Part shown: piece by piece, positions 57,545 through 64,000 of the stretch | Layout: every line of letters starts with the position of its first letter | How positions within the stretch are numbered: position 1 is the first letter of the stretch | NCBI RefSeq assembly: GCF_900497805.2 | Contig: NW_020954548.1 | Span: 7,790,905-7,854,904, forward strand | From: Vombatus ursinus | Taxonomy: Eukaryota; Chordata; Mammalia; Diprotodontia; Vombatidae | Direction of reading: 5' to 3' | Length of the DNA stretch: 64,000 nucleotides | Notes under the pieces: model-generated | The model's database searches: none | What the model was told of the DNA's origin: nothing | What the model saw: the letters and a program-made list of their open reading frames with translations, nothing else | Program-made: the position numbers and the translations under genes

Positions 57545-57735
57545 TGATGTTGAGAATGAATTCACAAGATCCTAGATTTAGACCTGGATAGTACCTTAGA
57601 GGCCATTGCCCCCCAACACCCCCCCACATACCCTCTTTCATTTTACAGATGAAGAAACTGAGGCACAAAGAGGGTAAGTGTCTAGCACAAGGTCACACAG
57701 CTAGGAAGAAATTGAGGCAGGATTTTAACATGTCT
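57545..57735 (-). mobile_element. MIR
   Basis: 'cattttacagatgaagaaac' and 'caaggtcacacagctaggaa'. Confidence 0.75.
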
Positions 57736-58455
57736 TCATCACTTCAATCACACAGTGTGATTAAAGACCCACTATTAAAACACCCTGAGGCGCAGTGCAA
57801 CCTCTGACCCTAAAAGCCATTTAAGGTCTCCTAATCCTTGTTGATCTGTGGGAGTGGGAGGTTATTTCTCAAAAGGGAGACTCTAAATGCTGTTAAGAAG
57901 AAGCAGGGGAAAGCTACATAAATTCTTAAGACATCCCCTTCTTTCCATGTCTCATAATGTGGTTACCTGCACTCCAAGAGTAACATCAGACACTATGGCT
58001 TATTGTAAAGGACTGAAGGGTTACTCTTCAGAGTAATTAAGAGTCAGGTGCTAACTCAGATCACTCACTGAAGTTCAGATCACTCACTGCTTCAATCACA
58101 GGCAGAACCACTGAAGATAGTTGAAGGAATAAGTTTCTGGTACCTCCTTCTGGTTTTGGGTGAGATACCATCCAGGAGTCTTCAGGCTTCTTGTTTTTCT
58201 TTTTTGGAGGGTAGAAGAGACACAAGAGAAGGAGACATAAGGGAGAGAAAATAAAGTCTTGTTAATTGTGAGTTAAGTATTTTTTTTAAGTGAGATGGTG
58301 AGGTGATGCCCTTTTTAATATCTCCATCATTCTGGGATACACATACAACAGTACCAGATATGTAGTGAGCCAGCCAATTACCTGTAATTTTATAGTGTGG
58401 CATTAAGAATAACCATAAAGTCACAGTATCATCTCTCACACATGCTGCTTCAGTT
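57736..58455. other. Stretch with no recognised element
   Basis: About 700 bp without pattern. A 14-bp repeat cagatcactcactg occurs at 58057-58070 and 58076-58089. Confidence 0.3.
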
Positions 58456-58459
58456 TATA

Positions 58460-58690
58460 TTCTAGGAGGTTATGGGGTACAGTAGAAAGCAGGCTAGATT
58501 TTTTAAATCAAAAGATTGGGGTTCACCTCTCTCTTGTATTAGCTGTGTGAATTTGACCAAATCACTTGCTCTCCCTGGGCTTCAGTTTCCTCATCTAAAA
58601 TAAAGATAAAATAAAGTTAAAATAACAAATAAGAAAGCTAGACCAGCTGACCACTGAGGTCCCTTTCAGCTTTAAATCTATGAACCTATA
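58460..58690 (+). mobile_element. MIR
   Basis: 'cttcagtttcctcatctaaa', 'gaggtccctttcagctttaa' and 'atctatgaacctataatttt'. Confidence 0.75.
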
Positions 58691-58929
58691 ATTTTTGACT
58701 TAATCCCTTCAGAGGGGGTGGTTCTGGGGATATGCTGATAAATGTTTAAGGACCAGTACAAGGCCCACTTTTAAGTTTCGTCTGCATATTGATGTTTTCT
58801 CCATCACTTTCTCAAGTCTAAGCAATGAACAAACAATACAGCAAGCCTAGATATATAGTTTGCCAATTTCTGAGGTGTAAATTTTCACACTGAAAATTGA
58901 ACAATCACTGGAAAGCTTGGTTCAAACTG

Positions 58930-59045
58930 GTTCCAACAGTCCTGGGAGGATCCTACTGATGCCTGAGACAGCCATTTCCCTTTTTGATAGCTCTAAATTG
59001 TTAGAAAGTTTTGATGATTCTCACTGCCTCCGGGTGAAAAGCTGA
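58930..59045 (-). mobile_element. L3/CR1-type fragment
   Basis: 'agctctaaattgttagaaag' and 'tctcactgcctccgggtgaa' fit reverse CR1-like 3'UTR. Confidence 0.5.
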
Positions 59046-59117
59046 CATTTTGGAAGATGAGCTCATGAACACAGACAGGTAAAGTAAATGCAGTAAGAAA
59101 CAGTAATAGCTATGTTT

Positions 59118-59405
59118 TATCAATCAATCAATAAACATTTATTAAGTACCTACTGTGCAAAGCACCATGCTAAGTGCTGACTTTCCATTCTTTCTAGAGG
59201 TGAGATTGTGTGGTATAGTGAGACAGAAGTCCAACTACTTAGAGTTAGGAAAGGAAAGGAAAATAGAAAAACTTCCTACTAAAGTTAGGAAATTCCAGCT
59301 CTTCATGCTTCCCAACTATATAACCATGAACAAGTCACCTTACCTTTCTAGGTCTCAGTTTTTCTACTACAAAATGGAAATAACACTTGCAGTGTTATAA
59401 ATAAA
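59118..59405. mobile_element. L2 3' end (minus, 59118-59185) and MIR (plus, 59195-59405)
   Basis: L2: 'atcaatcaatcaataaacat' then 'ttaagtacctactgtgcaaa'. MIR: 'taaccatgaacaagtcacct' and 'tctcagtttttctactacaa'. Confidence 0.7.
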
Positions 59406-59844
59406 GTGGCATGGAAGGTGATCCACACTGCTGAAAAACCCTGATACAGAGTACAACCTATGACCTTAAACCTCTCCACTATATCCCTAAAGCCTGATTC
59501 TAGGGATAACACCCCCCTTTTAATGCAAATCAAGTGACAAGAGACCACAGAAAAGAAAGAAGACCCTAAGACTTTTCTCAGCATCCCCAAGAAGTTAGAA
59601 CCGAGGGCTAGACAGAACTTTTCTTTGAGTTCATTTGTTTTTAAAAAAAAAAAATCACCCTTCAAGCAGCTCACATGCAAATCATCTCTGCCATCACACA
59701 TAGGGCTTGCATGCCAGGGATGGGCACAGTCTGCAGGAAAGGCAGCTCCTTCCTGCCTGTGTTTCATAGTATTTAACAACAATCATAATAATAGAATAAA
59801 AACAATCATAACTGTAGCAATAATAACAATGGGAATTATTCAGG

Positions 59845-60010
59845 AGGCACTATGATGAAATGAACTGGGATTCAGGAGACCCAGTCCTGGCTCTGTCACC
59901 AAGCTGGATGACTTACAATAAGTGACTTCCTATCTCTGGGTCTCAGTTTCCTCATCTGTAAATAACAGAGTTGGGCTAAGTGATCTCTAAAGTCCCCTTC
60001 AGTTTGAGGT
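59845..60010 (+). mobile_element. MIR
   Basis: 'gaactgggattcaggagacc', 'gtctcagtttcctcatctgt' and 'gctaagtgatctctaaagtc'. Confidence 0.8.
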
Positions 60011-60299
60011 CTGATTTCCTTCTCTAAGAAGTACGAAGTGCTTCATTATAACTTTTTTGTTCTCATAAAATTAGTCACATAAGAAAGAGGTCCCACAAAC
60101 TGGCCGTTATTAGTTGTACAGAAGGACCGGAGAGCACACAAGAAATGAAATCTCCAAACATATTTTATCTGATGGTTTCAGCCTCTTGCCTATATAATCT
60201 TTTTGCCAAAACCACAAAAAGTCAACTTAATTGTCTGAGTTTCCATCATTTATATTTCTCCTATCTGTCCTCAGATGGAATGCAACAAGCAGGTATGTA

Positions 60300-60470
60300 A
60301 TCATTAAACTGGTAGGAGATGGAAAACAGGGGAACCCATCTAATCCACAAACTGGACAAGTGGCATTGAGCACTCAGGTGTGACAAAACGGAGACTCATA
60401 GACTCAATGACTTCAAAGGGATTAGTAGTTTTCTCATTCTTGTACAGTTAACCAAAAACACCGATGTCTA
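60300..60470 (-). mobile_element. Possible MIR, strongly diverged
   Basis: Only weak resemblance ('catctaatccacaaactgga', 'ggagactcatagactcaatg'). Confidence 0.3.
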
Positions 60471-60574
60471 AAACACAGCTTAAAAAGACTTAGTCAAAAC
60501 TCAAGACTCCTGCTTCTCTTCCAAGGTACATCTCCCAACAACAATCCAGGTCACATGAGAATCTGTGCAAAGAA

Positions 60575-60880
60575 CTAAAAATGTTGAGCCTGGAGAGCAG
60601 AGAGAGGCAACCTAATTCCTCTCTTCAAATATCTGAATTACTATCATTGGGAAAAGAGAGAAAGCTTGACCTGTTTGGCCCTAGAAAACAGAAAGCCTGA
60701 ACTAGGACCTATATGTGGAAATTTCAGGAAGACAGATTTTTCTTGTAATAGAAGGAAGGTCTTCCTAATGATTGAAGCCGTCTAAAATAGAGTGAGATGA
60801 CCCCTGGGGTAGTGAACTTACTCATCAATGACGCTGAATGACCGTTTATCATATGTTGTAGAGGGGATTCCTGCTCAGGT
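60575..60880 (+). mobile_element. L3/CR1-type LINE 3' end
   Basis: 'gttgagcctggagagcagag', 'cttcaaatatctgaattact', 'tttggccctagaaaacagaa', 'ggaaggtcttcctaatgatt' and 'gttgtagaggggattcctg' follow CR1-like 3'UTR order. Confidence 0.75.
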
Positions 60881-60884
60881 ATGG

Positions 60885-61135
60885 GCAGCAAGATGGTACA
60901 GTGGGTAGAGAACTGGAAATTCAGTCAGAAAGACCTGAGTTTAAATATAGCCTCTGATAGTTACTAGCTAAATGAGTCATTTAACCTCTGCCTCAGTTTG
61001 CTCACCTATAAAATGGGGATAATAGCACCTATCTCCTAGTGCTGATGTGAGGATCAGATGAGATGATATTGGAAGCACTTTGCCAGCCATAAAGGGCTAT
61101 ATAAATGCAAGCTCTTATCACTGTTGTTATTAAAT
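60885..61135 (+). mobile_element. CORE-SINE, full length
   Basis: The head 'gggcagcaagatggtacagt', B-box side 'gagtttaaatatagcctctg', CORE 'ctgcctcagtttgctcacct' and tail 'gcactttgccagccataaag' are all present. Confidence 0.85.
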
Positions 61136-61139
61136 AACT

Positions 61140-61965
61140 TCAAGAGTCTGCTGTTCTCAGGTCCAAATAATAATTGTCAAATAATATTCAGAGGCAACCC
61201 TACCTGGGTGTAGCAGCCGAAGATGCTGATTTCTTACTCCTCTCCCTCAGTCAAATGTAGCCAAGCAGAAAAGAGGCTACTGAACCTGATATCTTTTGAC
61301 TTCACGTCGAAGTTAAGGCTCAGGCAGTTTCCAAGGGCTTGCAGAGAGGACAAAAAACCACTTTAAATGGGAGAGGACAAAAGTTGACAAGGCAATTTAA
61401 GAAACAAAAAGTTACTGGGAATAAAAATAGTTTCTTTAGGCTTCAGTTTCAAATAATCAACTACAATCTCAGGAACTCTTTTCCCCCCCGGGGGGCATTC
61501 TTGGGATTATGACCATTAGTGGGCCAAGCAATATTTTTGCGGTACATTATGCTGTTCACAAGTCAGGTAGAAGAGAAAAACTTTTGTGCATTTAAGGTAA
61601 AAGCATTACAGGCTCTTTCAAGATTTTATTTTTAGCTTTACCGAAACTCAAGCTCATGCTTCCCTCTTGAGCCAAGTGAACTAGGAAAAACCTCTTTTTT
61701 TTTTCTGAAGCTCATTTGATTTTATTGTTTATTTGTGTAGGTAAATGGAACACTGGCCTTACTTAGCAAGGGCAGTGACTTACTTCCCTTCAGATTAGAA
61801 GGCTCACTGGTTAGCTGAACTTAATATGTAATTTGGCTGCAATTATCCAGTTCCTCTCAATGGTTGCTAATTTTTCCTCTCTGGAATATATCAGGGATGA
61901 AGGGAGGTTCCCACTTATTTCCTCATCTCCCTAACACCTTTAAAAGACATGATTTGCCATCTAAG
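61140..61965. other. Repeat-poor stretch
   Basis: About 800 bp with no transposon pattern and balanced composition. It contains a 12-bp C6G6 palindrome at 61484-61495. Could include conserved noncoding DNA. Confidence 0.35.
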
Positions 61966-61969
61966 ACAA

Positions 61970-62475
61970 TGATTAAAATTTCCATACCCTTTGCCCCAGG
62001 GATCCCACCCCAAGGAATTCAAAGATAGAAAGGTCATATGTGAACTCTTCCAAATATTGGTAGCCTTTCAGTGTCAATCAGCCTTTAATAAATGCTTGTT
62101 AGTTGGTTGCTGGGTTGATTGATTGATCAATAGGGGTACTTTTTGTAGTAATAAAGAACTAGAAACAGATTGGTAGTCATTAACTGGGAAATATCTCAAA
62201 TAGTGGTACACAAATATAATGGAATATTATCAGCCTAAAAGAAAGATAGACTATGAAGCATACAGGAAAGAATGAAAATATATCTATGAACTAATGCAAA
62301 GTGAAATATGTAGCACCAGGAAAACAAATTGTAAAATGACTCCAATGGAAAAGGAAAGAACAACAATAATTAAAGAATGAACACTCTGGAACTCTAACGA
62401 CCAAGTTTGGCCCAGAAGAAAAGATATGAAAATTAACCTCCCTCCTTTCTTCGTGGAAGTTAAAGACAATAAATG
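61970..62475 (+). mobile_element. Old L1 3' region split by an L2 end (62062-62135)
   Basis: L1 order: 'atttccataccctttgcccc', 'aggggtactttttgtagtaa', 'aatggaatattatcagccta', 'gaactaatgcaaagtgaaat' and 'ggaaaggaaagaacaacaat'. The L2 end between reads 'ctttaataaatgcttgttag' and 'gttgattgattgatc'. Confidence 0.65.
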
Positions 62476-62479
62476 TAGA

Positions 62480-62600
62480 ACAATCAATCAATCAACGAGC
62501 ATGTATGAAGCAGTGCATGAGGATCCAGACACTGTGCAAATCACTGGGGATTAAAAAAGAAAGTCCCAGCCTTCAAAGAATTTGTATTTTAAGAAACACT
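62480..62600 (-). mobile_element. L2 3' end
   Basis: 'caatcaatcaatcaacgagc', 'actgtgcaaatcactgggga' and 'cccagccttcaaagaatttg'. Confidence 0.65.
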
Positions 62601-62629
62601 GCACGTACTATTATACTTGGTTGATGTGT

Positions 62630-63905
62630 TCTATCAATCAGCAACTAATTATTAAGTGTTTACTATGTGCCAAGAATTGTGCTAAACTCCGGGATACAAA
62701 TAGAAAGAATGAAACAATCTCTCCTTCCAGTGAATTTATATTCTAATAGGGGAGATAAGTACATAAAAAACACGGGACATAGAAAGAAAATTAATAAATA
62801 CATGTATATATTAAATTCAATGAAGTCTGGGGGTTTCATGTACAGAATGGTACCTGAGTTGCTTTTCAAAGAAAGAAAGGAACTCGGTAAAGTGGAGGCA
62901 AGAAGAGAGTGCATTCCAGGCATGGGGGACAACCAGTGGGAAAGCGTAGAGATGGGAAATGGAATGCCATCAGTGAAGAAGGCAGAGAAGGCTAATTTGG
63001 TCGGAACAAAGAATACAAGAGAAAGAGTGATGTTCAATGAGTCTGAAAGATAGGTTGGGGCCAGGTTGTTTAGGATGTTAAAAGCTAAACAAAGGAATTT
63101 ATAGTTTATTCTAGAGACAACAGGAAGTCACAGGAGACGGTTGAGTAGGAGGGTCACACGGTCAGATTTCTGTATAAGGAAAATAGCTTTGGCAGCAGTG
63201 TGTGGATGGAATGGAGTAGGGAGAGATCTGAGACAGAGAAAACCATCAGAAAACCATGCATTAATTTAGGAGAGAGGTGGTGAGGGCCTGAACTAAGGTG
63301 ACAGCTGTGTGACATGCAAGAAATGTCGTGAAGGTAGGAAAAGCAATATTTGGCAACTGATTAGATACATGGAGTGAAAGGGAGTTGAGAGTCAAGGATA
63401 ATACTGAGATTAAGAACTTGAGACCCTGGAAGGTTGGGAAATTTAGGGAAGTTTCCCTAGGGAAGAGGAAGATTCAAGGGGAAAGACAATTTATTCTGTT
63501 TTAGACATATTGAGTTTAACGTGTCTTTGGGACATCCAATTTGAAATACCTAATAGGGAATTGGTGACGTAGGGGAGAGACTGAGGCTATATATATAGAA
63601 CTGGGAGTGATCTTCAAAGACTTGATAGTTAAACCCACGAGAGCAGATAAGCCTGCCCAGAGAGAATAAAAAGAAGAGAAAATGACCCAGGGTAGAATAC
63701 TGGGCAACGCCCACAGTTAGGAGGAGTGATGTTGATGATGAGTCCCTAGTCAGAGGAAACTAAGAAGGGGCCGGACAGGTAAAAGACAAGCCAGGACAGA
63801 GTATCATCACAAAAATCCAGAAAGAGTATTGAGAGGGGAGAGTGGTCAGTAGGGTCAAATGCAGCAGACAGATCAAGGTTTAGGAATGATAAAAGACCAT
63901 CAGAT
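62630..63905 (-). mobile_element. L2 LINE, about 1.3 kb of the 3' part
   Basis: Reverse L2: 'actatgtgccaagaattgtg', 'gagagtgcattccaggcatg', 'ggtcacacggtcagatttct', 'tagctttggcagcagtgtgt', 'gacatattgagtttaacgtg' and 'gtcagtagggtcaaatgcag'. This is the longest L2 copy seen here. Frames are broken by many substitutions. Confidence 0.75.
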
Positions 63906-64000
63906 AGCATCTTCCTTCATAGGTCCTTTGTAGTTAATTTGAGTGTTTATAATAGTCAAAATGACTTAGTGCCTTCCTTTGGAGATAACCCCCAATTTGT

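Noticed and set aside
58057-58089. 14-bp direct repeat cagatcactcactg
   Set aside because: Too short and local. Explained by slippage and not linked to any element.
59348-59782. 144-codon minus-strand frame
   Set aside because: No recognisable domain. It overlaps a MIR and an A-rich patch and looks like chance.

Overview
The window is 64 kb of repeat-dense, gene-poor vertebrate nuclear DNA. The repeat families point to a marsupial. They include a tRNA-derived SINE of the marsupial type (reads as 'ggcagctaggtggcacag'), a SINE whose 3' end resembles the ruminant BovB/RTE tail, marsupial-type L1 3' ends, and a heavy background of MIR/CORE-SINE, L2 and L3/CR1 relics. I cannot decide the species. 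No exon of a multi-exon protein gene, no tRNA or rRNA gene, no CpG island and no CRISPR array was recognised. The window is probably intergenic or inside a large intron. I saw nothing I could call a retrovirus or LTR element.

The one convincing protein-coding frame is on the minus strand at 36426-36836. It is a full-length, uninterrupted 136-codon retrocopy of ribosomal protein L27 (RPL27). It is intronless, starts with a 5'TOP-like pyrimidine tract, has an AATAAA signal and a short A-tail, and sits between 17-bp exact target-site duplications.

Layout. 1-8.7 kb: MIR and L2 relics, one hAT-like MITE nested in a MIR, then about 1.9 kb without recognisable repeats. 8.7-10.5 kb: an L3/CR1 relic carrying an hAT MITE, plus an 88-bp copy of part of it about 0.7 kb away inside 11-bp direct repeats. 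10.5-22 kb: MIR and L2 relics, a G23 run, a 300-nt purine-rich tract and an hAT MITE with an 8-bp duplication. 22.1-23.4 kb and 27.88-28.29 kb: plus-strand L1 3' ends. 23.4-36 kb: SINEs, L2 and MIR. 36.4-36.9 kb: the RPL27 retrocopy. 37.6-43.4 kb: two L1 copies meeting tail to tail, the minus-strand one holding ORF1-like and ORF2-like stretches and three nested SINEs. 43.4-62 kb: L2, MIR, CR1 and microsatellites. 62.1-63.9 kb: an old L1 3' fragment and a long minus-strand L2.

The window shows layered retrotransposition by L1 (L1 itself, tRNA-SINEs, RPL27 mRNA), RTE/BovB-like and L2-type machinery, plus old hAT DNA transposons. Several stretches without repeats have the AT-rich, homeodomain- and E-box-rich look of conserved noncoding DNA, but this needs cross-species alignment. 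Repeat boundaries are read by eye against remembered consensus patterns and may be off by tens of bases, except where target-site duplications fix them. Unlisted gaps of 300-600 bases between the entries hold nothing I recognise.
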